Below, piece by piece: positions 26,302 to 35,758 of a DNA stretch of 64,000 bases. Source of the stretch: Oryzihumus leptocrescens (lineage in GTDB: Bacteria > Actinomycetota > Actinomycetes > Actinomycetales > Dermatophilaceae); NCBI RefSeq assembly GCF_006716205.1, contig NZ_VFOQ01000002.1, forward strand, positions 186,001 to 250,000. The letters run 5' to 3'. The translations under genes were made by a program, and so were the position numbers. The notes under the pieces were generated by a model that was not told the origin of the DNA, did not search any database, and saw only the letters and a list, made by a program, of their open reading frames with translations. The first letter of the stretch is position 1. Each line of letters opens with the position of its first letter.

Positions 26302-27918
26302 GTGACCCGCTTGCGCGCGGACCGCGACCGAGGCCGATCGCGTCGGGAGGCCCACAGCACCCGCTCCGGGCGCGAGGACCTCGACGCGACCGCGGGCGAT
26401 CTCACCACTCGCCGGGCCATGAGGGCAGAGGGCCGCCGCGCCCACCGGCACCCGTTGCTGCGGCGGGGCGCGATCATCGGCGCGGCCCTGATGGCGGTGG
26501 TCCTCGTGCTGGGGCTGCTGGCCTACATCAAGCTCAACGGCAACATCCACCACCTCGACCTCGCGGGTCAGCTCGGGAGCCGGCCGAAGGCCCAGGCCAC
26601 CAGGGACAAGCAGACCGACCTGCCGCCCATGAACATCCTCGTGATGGGGTCCGACACCCGGAACCTCGGCACGAACGCCTTCGGCACCTCCGCTGAGGTG
26701 GGCGGGGCGCGCTCGGACACCACCTTGCTCGTGCACCTGGCGGCGGACCGCAAGTCGGCCATCGTCGTCAGCATCCCGCGTGACTCCATGGTCAAGGGAC
26801 CGGTCAGCTGCAAGAACAAGAGCAACGACATGGCGACCTGGGAGGTGCAGCAGTTCAACTCCTTCTTCTCGGCCGGGGGCCCCGCCTGCACGTTGCGGAC
26901 GGTCGAGCAGAACACCGGCATCCGGATCGACCACTTCATGGTGATCAACTTCCTCGGCTTCGAGTCGATGGTCGATGCCCTGGGCGCGGTCCCCGTGTGC
27001 GTGCCCCAGGCGGTGAACGACCCCCTGAGCGGGCTGAAGCTCCCCAAGGGGCGCAGCGAAGTGAGCGGCAGGCAGGCGCTCGCCTTCGTGCGGGCGCGCT
27101 ACACGCTGGGCGACGGGTCCGACCTGAGCCGGATCGACCGTCAGCAGGCGTTCCTCTCCTCGATGGTCCAGACGGCCACGAGCAGCGGGACGCTGCTGCG
27201 CCCGGACAAGCTCTTCCGCTTCCTCGACGCGGCGACCAAGTCGCTCACCACCGACCCCGGTCTCGGTAACCTCAACTCGCTGCGTGAGGTGGCGATGAGC
27301 GTCCAGGGTCTGCCCTCCTCGCAGATCCGCTTCCTCACCGTCCCGGTCGAGCCGTACACCGCGAACCAGGCGCGGGTGCAGTGGACCGACAAGGCGTCGG
27401 CCCTGTGGGACGCCATCGCCAAGGACGAGCCCCTCCCTGGCACGGGCAAGCCGCCTGCAGGCACCCCCGCGCCGGCCACCTCGCCGACGCCGGCGCCGAC
27501 GTCCGAGCCGCTGATCGTCACGCCGGACAAGATCCACGTCTCGGTCATCAACGACTCGGGAGTGCCGGGCATCGCGCGTCAGGATGCGGGTGACCTGCAG
27601 CTGCAGGGCTTCCAGATCGAGGGGTTCAAGACCGGCAGCAACCGGCACAGCGGCGTCATCGTCAGCTACAGCCCCAGCAAGGCCGACTCTGCCCGCACCG
27701 TCGCGGCCGCGTTCCCGGGAGCCGAGCTCAGGCAGGACGACCTGCTCGGCGAGACGATCGAGGTCAGCGTGGGGACAGGCAGCCCCCAGGTCGTGGCGGT
27801 GCCCAACCGCATCGGCACCACGCCCCTGCCGTCCCGGTCGGCCGCCGCCACCGCGCCGTCCGCGACGCCGACGTTCAAGGCGCGCGCGGCCGACGCCGAC
27901 ATCTGCTCGCTGCACTGA
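26302..27918 (+). CDS. LytR-CpsA-Psr (LCP) family protein with LytR_C domain
   Basis: Enzyme type that transfers undecaprenyl-linked glycopolymers to peptidoglycan. 538 residues: an Arg-rich cytoplasmic N terminus, one membrane span (about 52-74), the LCP domain (about 100-270) with MNILVMGSDTR, RSDTTLLVHL and VSIPRDSMV, a Pro/Ala/Thr linker (about 385-405), and a LytR_C domain (about 410-495, IHVSVINDSGVPGIA). The Arg and Asp residues that bind the pyrophosphate in known LCP proteins are present in these motifs. GTG start with AGAAAGG upstream. Strong terminator follows. Confidence 0.92.
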   Translation: MTRLRADRDRGRSRREAHSTRSGREDLDATAGDLTTRRAMRAEGRRAHRHPLLRRGAIIGAALMAVVLVLGLLAYIKLNGNIHHLDLAGQLGSRPKAQATRDKQTDLPPMNILVMGSDTRNLGTNAFGTSAEVGGARSDTTLLVHLAADRKSAIVVSIPRDSMVKGPVSCKNKSNDMATWEVQQFNSFFSAGGPACTLRTVEQNTGIRIDHFMVINFLGFESMVDALGAVPVCVPQAVNDPLSGLKLPKGRSEVSGRQALAFVRARYTLGDGSDLSRIDRQQAFLSSMVQTATSSGTLLRPDKLFRFLDAATKSLTTDPGLGNLNSLREVAMSVQGLPSSQIRFLTVPVEPYTANQARVQWTDKASALWDAIAKDEPLPGTGKPPAGTPAPATSPTPAPTSEPLIVTPDKIHVSVINDSGVPGIARQDAGDLQLQGFQIEGFKTGSNRHSGVIVSYSPSKADSARTVAAAFPGAELRQDDLLGETIEVSVGTGSPQVVAVPNRIGTTPLPSRSAAATAPSATPTFKARAADADICSLH

Positions 27919-27927
27919 GCCCCTCTC

Positions 27928-27961
27928 GCACCGCCGGGGACCCGTTTTGCCCCGGCGGTGC
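27928..27961. terminator. Terminator after the LCP gene
   Basis: Twelve-base arms GCACCGCCGGGG and CCCCGGCGGTGC with a 10-base loop containing TTTT. Confidence 0.85.
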
Positions 27962-28029
27962 GCGGGCGGATAGCCTGTGCAGGCTCACGGTCCGTGGAGG
28001 TGCTTCGGCACAGCCGTCGGCGTGCGCAC

Positions 28030-28119
28030 GGAGGCGTCGCCTAGCCCGGTTTATGGCGCCCGCCTGCTAAGCGGGTTGAGGTTAATCACCTCTCGCGGGT
28101 TCAAATCCCGCCGCCTCCG
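28030..28119 (+). tRNA. tRNA-Ser (anticodon GCT)
   Basis: Acceptor arms GGAGGCG/CGCCTCC, anticodon loop CTGCTAA giving GCT, long variable arm (GTTGAGGTTAATCACCTC), T-arm GCGGGTTCAAATCCCGC. 90 bases, CCA not encoded. Reads AGC/AGU serine codons. Confidence 0.97.
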
Positions 28120-28121
28120 CA

Positions 28122-28168
28122 GATGACAGAAGGCCTCGAGGACGACGTCCTCGGGGCCTTCTGTCATC
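28122..28168 (+). terminator. Terminator of tRNA-Ser(GCT)
   Basis: Fourteen-base arms GATGACAGAAGGCC and GGCCTTCTGTCATC with further pairing inside (CGAGGAC/GTCCTCG). Confidence 0.85.
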
Positions 28169-28336
28169 CGGGCACACGGCCTACCGGGCGCCGCCCAAGG
28201 GCCCCGGAGCCGCCGAGTCTGTGAATCCTCTGAATCAGGGCGAATCGGGGCATGTCAGGCCTGCTGGCGCCGATAGCATCTGGGCGCCGAGCCCCACGCG
28301 ATCGCAGGGAGGCGGGCGCGAGACCCCGGAGAACGC

Positions 28337-31156
28337 ATGAGCCTGCCCCTGCTCGGCCGTGTTGCCGCAGCTGTTTCCTTTGCCGTCGTCGGGGGCCTCT
28401 GCGGCCCCGGTGCGCAGGCCGCCCCCGCGGCCGTCGTCGACGACGCCGTCGTGGGGACCAGCGTCAGCCTGGCGGGTGGCTCCCTCGCCAGTGCCACCGA
28501 CGACAAGACCCTGCCGGCCGGTCCGGTCCACGGGGTGCCCTCCAGCGTGGTCGACCCGGTCAACCACACCGTTGCCCTGACCATCGGCGACGCGGGGCAG
28601 CAGGCGGTCCTGACCATGGCCTGGCCGGCTCGTGTCGGGACGTACTTCCTCGGGCTCGACGGCGCCGAGCCCGAGCAGCACATGCAGCTCACCCGGTCCG
28701 GGAGCACCTGCCAGTTCACGGCGGGGACACTGGTGGTCCACGAGGTAGCGGCGACCGGGACCGGCGACGTGGGCCAGCTGACCGCGGACCTCCTCGGCGG
28801 CTCCTGCGGCGGGGCGACCCCGGGACAGGTGGGCGCGGCGATCCGGCTCGGGAGCCAGACGCCGCTGGGGCCGGTCCCCAGCGCACAGCCGGCCACGATC
28901 AGTGCCGGTGGCCTGAGTGGTTCGGACTACCAGCAGCAGGTCACGGTCACCAACGACGGTGACGCGCCGTGGACGGTCAGCGCGGCGGCGGTCAGCTCGA
29001 CCAACAGCTCGTACCCTCAGCTGTCCGTCGACCCCGACTCCGACTCGTGCACGGGGAAGACCCTTCAGCCGGGCGACCAGTGCGCCGTCACCGTCGAGAC
29101 CACCGCGACCAGCTACACCGTCGTCGAACAGCTGGTGGTCCACGGCAACGGAGCCGCCGACCTGGTGGTCCCCGTGAAGTTCGAGGGCTACGCACCGGTG
29201 CCTCCGCCGACCGGGGTGCAGATGAGCCCGGGACGACTGGGCACCACCATCACCTGGGACGCGCCGACCACTCGGACCTGGGACGGTTACCGCCTGTACG
29301 ACGTCACCGGCGGCGCCCGCACGCTGCTGGCGACGGCCCCGCCGGCGGCGGTGTCGATGAGGGCGGAGGTCCACGGCCCCCGCACCCTGGCGCTCGTGGC
29401 CGCCAACGGGCCGTTCGCCGAGTCCACCGACGTCACCCTCACCCTCCCGGAGGTGCGATCAGAGCTGGTGGCCAACGACGTGTACGGCACGCCGGTGGGC
29501 TTCGGCGTCACGGGCAGCCCGGTCCCGGGCTCGCCGACCACGTTCAACCGGGTGGTGAGGCTCGACCCGGCACGCACGTCGTGGGTGGCCGCCACCGGCG
29601 AGACGGGGCTCACGGTGTGCGCCGTCAGCACCGAGGCCTGCACCCCGGTTCCCGGGACTGCTGCGGACACCCTCAGCGACGCGGCCCGCGGACCGGTGTG
29701 GCTGCCCGACGGCCGCCTTGCCTTCCTCCGCGGGGACTCCGGCGAGGCCGGGAACACCCTCTGGGTCGTCGCCCGGGACGGGAGCGGCCTGCGCCAGGTC
29801 GCGCGGATCGACCGCGCCGACGAGCTGGCCGCGGCCCCGGACGGCGAGCACGTGCTCCTGCGCAGCGAGGCCGCGTCGATGGTGAGCGTCCGGCTCGCCG
29901 ACGGCGTGGTCACGCCGGTGCCCGGCACCTCGTGGGTGGACGACTTCACCGTCACCACCGACGGGCGCCTCGTGCTGGGGCGGCGGCTGGACGACAGCCA
30001 GAGCGAGGGGCCGACCCGCATCACCGTGCAGGACATGGATGGCAGCAACGCCCACGACCTGGCGCTCCCGGCGGGAGAGAACCGGTCTGCGACGCTCGAC
30101 CCGGGCGGGGCCCAGCTGGCGTTCGTGCGGTTTACGGCTCCGTACCAGGGGACCGTCTGGATCGCCTCCGCCGATGGCACCAACGCCAGGCCCTTGTCCG
30201 ACCGGGTCGGGAACTGGAGCGACCTGCAGTGGTCCACCGATGACTCTGCCTCTCCCACCGCGAGCCTCACCACGCCTGCGTGGTCGACTGCCTCCGCCGC
30301 GTTCCAGGTTGGCGCCACGGACGGCGACGACCCGGTGGGCAGCCTGCGCCGTGAGTGCAGCCTCGACAGCGGTGCGTGGGCGCCGTGCGGGAGCAGCTGG
30401 ACCGTGACCGGCCTGAGCGCAGGTCCGCACACAGCTCACGCCCGGGTGGTCGACCCGAGCGGGGCGACCAGTGCCGAGGTGGCCCGCCAGTGGAGTGTCG
30501 ACACGACCGCCCCGGTCGCGTCGCTCGCCGCCCTGCCCTCTGCGCTGACGTCCGCGTCCGCCACCGTGTCCTGGGCCGGCACTGACGCCGGCGGGTCGGG
30601 GGTGGCGAGGTACGACCTCAGGGAGCGGGTCGCAGGCCCGGGCAGTGGCTGGTCCGGCCTCACCTATCCCGCCGCGTGGCAGGGCAGGACGACGCGTAGC
30701 CTGCCGCTCCGCCTGGCGCCGGGCTACGAGTACTGCTTCTCGGTCCGGGCGCACGACGCGGCGGGCAACGCCGGGCCGTGGAGCGGTGAGCGGTGCGCGT
30801 CCGTGACGATGGACGACCGGTCCCTGTCCGCATCGCGGGGCTGGGTCCGAGGCTCCTCCACGGCGTACGCGTACGGCACCTGGAGCGGTGCACGGACGAC
30901 CGGTTCGTCCCTCAGCCGCGGGCAGGTGGTGGCCCGGCGCATCGCCGTCGTGGTGGCCACGTGCCCGACCTGCGGCGCCGTCGACGTCTTCCAGGCCGGT
31001 GCCCGGCTGGGACGGGTCAACCTCTACTCGGCTCACGCCGCCTACCGCCAGGTCCGCTGGCTACCGGCCGGGACGAACGTCCGCTATGGCACCGTGGTGG
31101 TGCGGACGGTGACCAGCGCGCCTGTCTATGTCGACGGCGTGGTCCTCCAGCACTGA
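28337..31156 (+). CDS. Large secreted multi-domain protein (beta-propeller and Ig/FnIII-like domains)
   Basis: 939 residues with a signal peptide ending near APAAV (about residue 29). The first ~260 residues are beta-rich with an Ig-like motif (QVTVTNDGDAPWTVSA). A FnIII-like stretch follows (about 295-375). Around 400-640 lie WD40/TolB-like propeller repeats (LWVVARDGSGLRQVARIDRA, DGSNAHDLALPAG, TVWIASADGTNARPL). Then an Ig-like stretch with VDTTAPVASL and a C-terminal domain with a CPTC pair (VVATCPTCGAVDVF). No catalytic motif seen; likely an extracellular adhesion or binding protein. ATG at 28337. Function unknown. Confidence 0.8.
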   Translation: MSLPLLGRVAAAVSFAVVGGLCGPGAQAAPAAVVDDAVVGTSVSLAGGSLASATDDKTLPAGPVHGVPSSVVDPVNHTVALTIGDAGQQAVLTMAWPARVGTYFLGLDGAEPEQHMQLTRSGSTCQFTAGTLVVHEVAATGTGDVGQLTADLLGGSCGGATPGQVGAAIRLGSQTPLGPVPSAQPATISAGGLSGSDYQQQVTVTNDGDAPWTVSAAAVSSTNSSYPQLSVDPDSDSCTGKTLQPGDQCAVTVETTATSYTVVEQLVVHGNGAADLVVPVKFEGYAPVPPPTGVQMSPGRLGTTITWDAPTTRTWDGYRLYDVTGGARTLLATAPPAAVSMRAEVHGPRTLALVAANGPFAESTDVTLTLPEVRSELVANDVYGTPVGFGVTGSPVPGSPTTFNRVVRLDPARTSWVAATGETGLTVCAVSTEACTPVPGTAADTLSDAARGPVWLPDGRLAFLRGDSGEAGNTLWVVARDGSGLRQVARIDRADELAAAPDGEHVLLRSEAASMVSVRLADGVVTPVPGTSWVDDFTVTTDGRLVLGRRLDDSQSEGPTRITVQDMDGSNAHDLALPAGENRSATLDPGGAQLAFVRFTAPYQGTVWIASADGTNARPLSDRVGNWSDLQWSTDDSASPTASLTTPAWSTASAAFQVGATDGDDPVGSLRRECSLDSGAWAPCGSSWTVTGLSAGPHTAHARVVDPSGATSAEVARQWSVDTTAPVASLAALPSALTSASATVSWAGTDAGGSGVARYDLRERVAGPGSGWSGLTYPAAWQGRTTRSLPLRLAPGYEYCFSVRAHDAAGNAGPWSGERCASVTMDDRSLSASRGWVRGSSTAYAYGTWSGARTTGSSLSRGQVVARRIAVVVATCPTCGAVDVFQAGARLGRVNLYSAHAAYRQVRWLPAGTNVRYGTVVVRTVTSAPVYVDGVVLQH

Positions 31157-31165
31157 CCCGCCTCT

Positions 31166-31193
31166 CCGGCTCCCGGCCCCCGGCGGGAGCCGG
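31166..31193. terminator. Terminator after the large secreted protein gene
   Basis: Ten-base arms CCGGCTCCCG and CGGGAGCCGG with an 8-base loop, starting 10 bases after the stop codon. Confidence 0.75.
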
Positions 31194-31295
31194 CCGACAC
31201 GGCATACCACCCCTGTGGACCTCGACAGGCGGGGCCGGGCGAGCCGACGATGGGAGGGACGGGCCGGGTGCCCGTGAGGACGTGGGAGGTGCGCC

Positions 31296-31406
31296 ATGGG
31301 AGACATCGGGACCGAGCGGCGCGAGGTCGAGTTCGAGCCGCTGACGGAGGAACCGCTCACCGCCCCGCCGCCGCCGGTGCGGCAGCCCGAGCCGACACCC
31401 TCGTGA
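31296..31406 (+). CDS. Small acidic Pro-rich protein (36 aa), coupled to the next gene
   Basis: ATG at 31296, with GGGAGG six bases upstream, opens a 36-codon frame MGDIGTERREVEFEPLTEEP followed by a Pro-rich tail ending PTPS. Its TGA overlaps the GTG of the next gene by 4 bases. No domain known to me. The ribosome site, overlap and acidic then Pro-rich composition argue it is translated. Confidence 0.65.
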   Translation: MGDIGTERREVEFEPLTEEPLTAPPPPVRQPEPTPS

Positions 31407-32110
31407 GCGAGGGGCCCGCGCTGGTCCCCGGGGAGCTGCGCGGCTACCGGCAGTTCACCCTCCGCCGGGACGGGCTCTACCCCCTGGTCCACGTCTCGGA
31501 AGGGCCGTGGGACGGCGCGCTGCAGCACGCGCGCTGCGCCGAGCACGGCCATCACCCGCCCGCGGCGCGGTGCCGGTGTGGGCTCTACGCGTGGTACCTG
31601 CCGGGCAGCGCCACGGTCTCGGTCGGGCCGGTCGCGGCCGTCGTCGCGGCGCGCGGCCGGTGCGTGCTGGGCGACCGCGGCTTCCGCGCCGAGAGCGCGC
31701 GCATCGAGGCGGTCACGCTACCCGCCTCGCTGCTGTGGCGGCCACGGCATGCGGCGAGCGTGCGCGCGATGCTGGCGCGGGATTACCCCCGCACGCGGGT
31801 CTACCGCCTGACGCGGCGGATGCTGCGCGACCACCCGCCGCACGACGTCCGGGGCCTGGGCATCGACCCGCCGCGCGACCCCAGCCGGGGTTACCGGGCT
31901 GCGGCGGTGGCGCTGTGGGCCGCGTTCCTGCTGGCCGTGTTCAGTCTCGGCGCCGTGCCCCACGCGGCCCGGGTCGAGGCGCTCACCCAGTGGTGGCCGC
32001 TGCTGATCCTGGTCATCCTGGCCTGGCAGACCGCGCTCATCTGGCTGTTCATGCGCCTCATCGCCCAGCAGATGCCCGAGGCCCCGCGCGAGGACGACGC
32101 CCCGGGGTGA
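31403..32110 (+). CDS. Uncharacterised two-span membrane protein with Cys-rich N-terminal domain
   Basis: 235 residues from a GTG at 31403, chosen because it overlaps the stop of the 36-aa ORF. The N-terminal part begins YRQFTLRRDGLYPLVHVSEG and has HARCAEHGHHPPAARCRCGL, a His/Cys cluster that may bind metal, then LGDRGFRAESARIEAV. The C-terminal third has two hydrophobic spans (about 165-187 and 200-220) and an acidic tail. I do not recognise a functional family. It probably forms a two-gene unit with the small ORF. Confidence 0.7.
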   Translation: MSEGPALVPGELRGYRQFTLRRDGLYPLVHVSEGPWDGALQHARCAEHGHHPPAARCRCGLYAWYLPGSATVSVGPVAAVVAARGRCVLGDRGFRAESARIEAVTLPASLLWRPRHAASVRAMLARDYPRTRVYRLTRRMLRDHPPHDVRGLGIDPPRDPSRGYRAAAVALWAAFLLAVFSLGAVPHAARVEALTQWWPLLILVILAWQTALIWLFMRLIAQQMPEAPREDDAPG

Positions 32111-32112
32111 CC

Positions 32113-32139
32113 CGGAGGCGAGGGGCACGGCATACCGGG
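32113..32139. repeat. 27-bp repeat, copy 1 (carries the CACGGCATACC motif)
   Basis: The 27 bases starting CGGAGGCGAGGGG are identical to 35714-35740. Both copies lie just after a stop codon and before the next gene. Confidence 0.75.
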
Positions 32140-32242
32140 CCTGACTTCCGGCATTTTGCGGGTGCCGCCATGCCGGAGGCTGGTAGGACTGGCCTGGGCC
32201 GGCACTGCGGGGGCAGCAGGCCCACGGACACCGGGGGGTGGG

Positions 32243-34993
32243 ATGGGGCTCGCGCTGAGGCGACTGCGACACGAGTGGCGGCGTGCGCTGGCGACGGGGC
32301 TGTCGGTGCTGGTGGCCGTCACGGCGTTCGTCGTCCTCACCGGGTCCGCCGAGACGGCTCGGCTGCAGACGACGGCGACGGTGAACGCCAGCTTCCGCAG
32401 CTCGTATGACGTGCTGGTCCGGCCACGAGGGTCGCAGACTGCGATCGAGAAGGCCTCGGGCAAGGTGCGGCCCAACTACCTGTCGGGGATCTTCGGCGGC
32501 ATCACGACGGCCCAGGTCGACGCGGTCAGGCAGGTCCCGGGCGTGGAGGTCGCCGCGCCCATCGCGATGATCGGCGAGGTGCTGCAGACCGTGGACTACC
32601 CGGTCGACGTGACCTCGCTGGTCGGGACGAGCGGTCCCGCGGTGCTGCGGTTCACGGTGACCGACCACGACCTGCACGGTCTCGCGACGGCTCCGGCGTC
32701 GGCCGGCTACGTGTACGTCGGCAACCAGCTGTCACTCGACATGGGCGCCGACGACCTCCCGGTCAAGGACAGCCTGCCTGGCGGGCGGGACGTGACCGTC
32801 TGCTCGGACATGCCGACGAGCGCCCAGATCCACTCGCCTTTCGACCCGCGAAACACCTGGTCGGCGCAGTGCTGGGACCGCAACGCCGGCATCGGCGGTG
32901 ACCACTGGGTCGGCAAGCCCGGGCAGTTCAGCGTGCTGGCCCAGCGGTCCTTCCCGGTGATGGTGGCGGCGATCGACCCTGCCGCGGAGGCGGCACTGGC
33001 GGGGGTGGACAAGGCCGTCGTCGGCGGTCGCTACCTGACGGCACGGGACGCACCGGTTCCGGGCACGGATGCCGTCGACGTGCCCGTCCTGGCCTCGGCC
33101 ACCTCGATGGTCGACGACACGGCCACGGTGCGGGTGGACCGGCTCGGGCCCGCGGGCGTGGGGATCGTCCGTTCCGGTCGCGGAGCAGAACGCACGCGGG
33201 AGCTGCTGCTGCGCCAGCCCGGCCTGGGTGGGACGTCGACCACCGTGACTGCCCAGCAGGCCCTGGATGCCTGGCTGAACGGCAGCGGGGCACACCGCGC
33301 CGCTGGCGTGGTGTCCCCGCAGACGTTGTTCACCACGTCGGCGGTGAGCTACACGCGGCGCCCGGACGGGGTGCTCGTGCCGAAGGTGGTCACGAACGAC
33401 CCGGGGGTGTGGTCGACGAGCGTCTACGTCAACATGAAGTTCGCCCAGGTGCCCGCCGCAGCCGCCGACACCGCCTACCGCACGGTCACCGCTGTGCCGG
33501 CGAGCGGGCCGGATGGGACCAGGCTGCCGCTGACGCTCAACCTGAACACCGTGGGGACCTTCGACCCGCGCAAGCTCACCTCCGGGTCGGTGCTGTCCGA
33601 GGTGCCGCTGGAGACGTACCGCCCGCCGGCAGCGGTGGGTGCCGACACGGCCACGCGCCGGTTGCTCGGCGGGCAGCCGCTGCGGCCGGACACCAACCCG
33701 GCCGGCTACCTGCAGGCCCCGCCGCTGATGCTGACGAACCTGTCTGCGTTGCCGGCATTCGCCAACCCTCGGACCTTCGACCTCCCCGCCGGGTCACTGC
33801 TGCGGACGGCGCCGATCAGCGTCGTCCGGGTGCGCGTCGCCGGGGTGAAGGGGGCGGACCCGGTCAGCCGGGAGCGGGTGCGCCTCGTCGCCGAGCGGAT
33901 CCGCGCGGCCACCGGGCTCGACGTCGACATCACCGTGGGCTCCTCGCCGTCGCCCGAAGTAGTGCAGCTCCCTGCCACCGCCCATGGAGCACCGACCCTG
34001 CGGGTCCAGGAGAACTGGGTCAAGAAGGGCGTCGCGACGGCGATCCTCACCGCGATCGACCACAAGAGCCTCGTGCTCTTCCTGCTCATCCTCGTGACGA
34101 CCGCACTGTCCGTGGCGATCTCGGCCACCGCCGCGGTGCGGGCCCGCCGGGTCGAGCTCGGCGTGCTGGCCTGCCTCGGGTGGCGGCCGGCGATGCTGCT
34201 GCAGCACGTGCTCGCCGAGCTGCTCGCGGTCGGCGTGGTGGCCGGGGTCGTCGGGGCGATCCTGTCCCTCCCGCTGGGCGCAGCGCTGGGTGTGCCCGTG
34301 CCCTGGTGGCGGTCGGCCCTGGCGGTCCCCGCGGCGCTGCTGCTCGTGCAGGTGGCCGGCCTCCTGCCCGCCCGGCAGGCGGCCCGCGCCGTGCCCGCCG
34401 AGGCGGTGCGCCCGGCCGGGAGCATCACCGCGCGGCCGATGCGGTTGCGTGGCGTCGCGAGCATGGCGCTGGTCTACAGCCGGCGCACCCCGGGGCGGGT
34501 CCTCGCCGGCGCGGTCGCCCTGGCCATGGGTGTCGCGGCGTTGACGCTCATGCTCGGCGTCACCAGCGCCTTTCGCGGCGCGGTCGTCGGCTCACTGCTC
34601 GGTGACGCAGTGTCGTTGCAGGTGCGCACCCCCGACATCGTCGCCGGCGTGCTCCTGGCCGTGATCGGCCTCGGCTGCCTCGTCGACATCCTCTACCTGG
34701 ACATCCGCGAACAGGCTCCCCGCTACGCCTCGCTGCTGGCCGCCGGCTGGCGCGACCGCACCCTTGCCGGGCTCGTCGTCGGCCAGGCCGCGGTCATCGC
34801 GGTGATCGGCGCGCTCGCCGGAGCCGCGCTCGGTGTCGGCGCCCTGGCCCTGTTCGCCCGGCCGACCGCCGCGGTGCTCGCCAGCACGGCCCTCGTGGTC
34901 GTCGTCGCCGTCGGCCTCACCTGCCTCGTTGCGCTGGTCCCCGCGAGGAGCCTGCGCCGTCTGCCCACCGCCCGCCTGCTTGCCCAGGAGTGA
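32243..34993 (+). CDS. FtsX/MacB-type ABC transporter permease (large)
   Basis: A 916-residue permease. An N-terminal span (about 10-35) is followed by a large extracellular domain to about residue 590, then two FtsX-type groups of spans (LVLFLLILVTTALSVAISAT and on; then GRVLAGAVALAMGVAALTLM to the end). The coupling element VELGVLACLGWRPAMLLQHV is typical. Such proteins with a MacB-like ATPase drive mechanotransmission rather than import: lipoprotein or peptide export, or control of wall enzymes. ATG at 32243 with a GGGGGG(T)GGG site. The ATPase gene begins two bases after the stop. Confidence 0.85.
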   Translation: MGLALRRLRHEWRRALATGLSVLVAVTAFVVLTGSAETARLQTTATVNASFRSSYDVLVRPRGSQTAIEKASGKVRPNYLSGIFGGITTAQVDAVRQVPGVEVAAPIAMIGEVLQTVDYPVDVTSLVGTSGPAVLRFTVTDHDLHGLATAPASAGYVYVGNQLSLDMGADDLPVKDSLPGGRDVTVCSDMPTSAQIHSPFDPRNTWSAQCWDRNAGIGGDHWVGKPGQFSVLAQRSFPVMVAAIDPAAEAALAGVDKAVVGGRYLTARDAPVPGTDAVDVPVLASATSMVDDTATVRVDRLGPAGVGIVRSGRGAERTRELLLRQPGLGGTSTTVTAQQALDAWLNGSGAHRAAGVVSPQTLFTTSAVSYTRRPDGVLVPKVVTNDPGVWSTSVYVNMKFAQVPAAAADTAYRTVTAVPASGPDGTRLPLTLNLNTVGTFDPRKLTSGSVLSEVPLETYRPPAAVGADTATRRLLGGQPLRPDTNPAGYLQAPPLMLTNLSALPAFANPRTFDLPAGSLLRTAPISVVRVRVAGVKGADPVSRERVRLVAERIRAATGLDVDITVGSSPSPEVVQLPATAHGAPTLRVQENWVKKGVATAILTAIDHKSLVLFLLILVTTALSVAISATAAVRARRVELGVLACLGWRPAMLLQHVLAELLAVGVVAGVVGAILSLPLGAALGVPVPWWRSALAVPAALLLVQVAGLLPARQAARAVPAEAVRPAGSITARPMRLRGVASMALVYSRRTPGRVLAGAVALAMGVAALTLMLGVTSAFRGAVVGSLLGDAVSLQVRTPDIVAGVLLAVIGLGCLVDILYLDIREQAPRYASLLAAGWRDRTLAGLVVGQAAVIAVIGALAGAALGVGALALFARPTAAVLASTALVVVVAVGLTCLVALVPARSLRRLPTARLLAQE

Positions 34994-34994
34994 C

Positions 34995-35705
<711 letters not shown>

Positions 35706-35713
35706 CCCGGTCG

Positions 35714-35740
35714 CGGAGGCGAGGGGCACGGCATACCGGG
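35714..35740. repeat. 27-bp repeat, copy 2
   Basis: Identical to 32113-32139; together with copy 1 it brackets the ABC exporter pair. Sits between the ATPase stop and the acyl-CoA dehydrogenase start. Confidence 0.75.
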
Positions 35741-35758
35741 GTGTCCTAGGGTCGGGCC

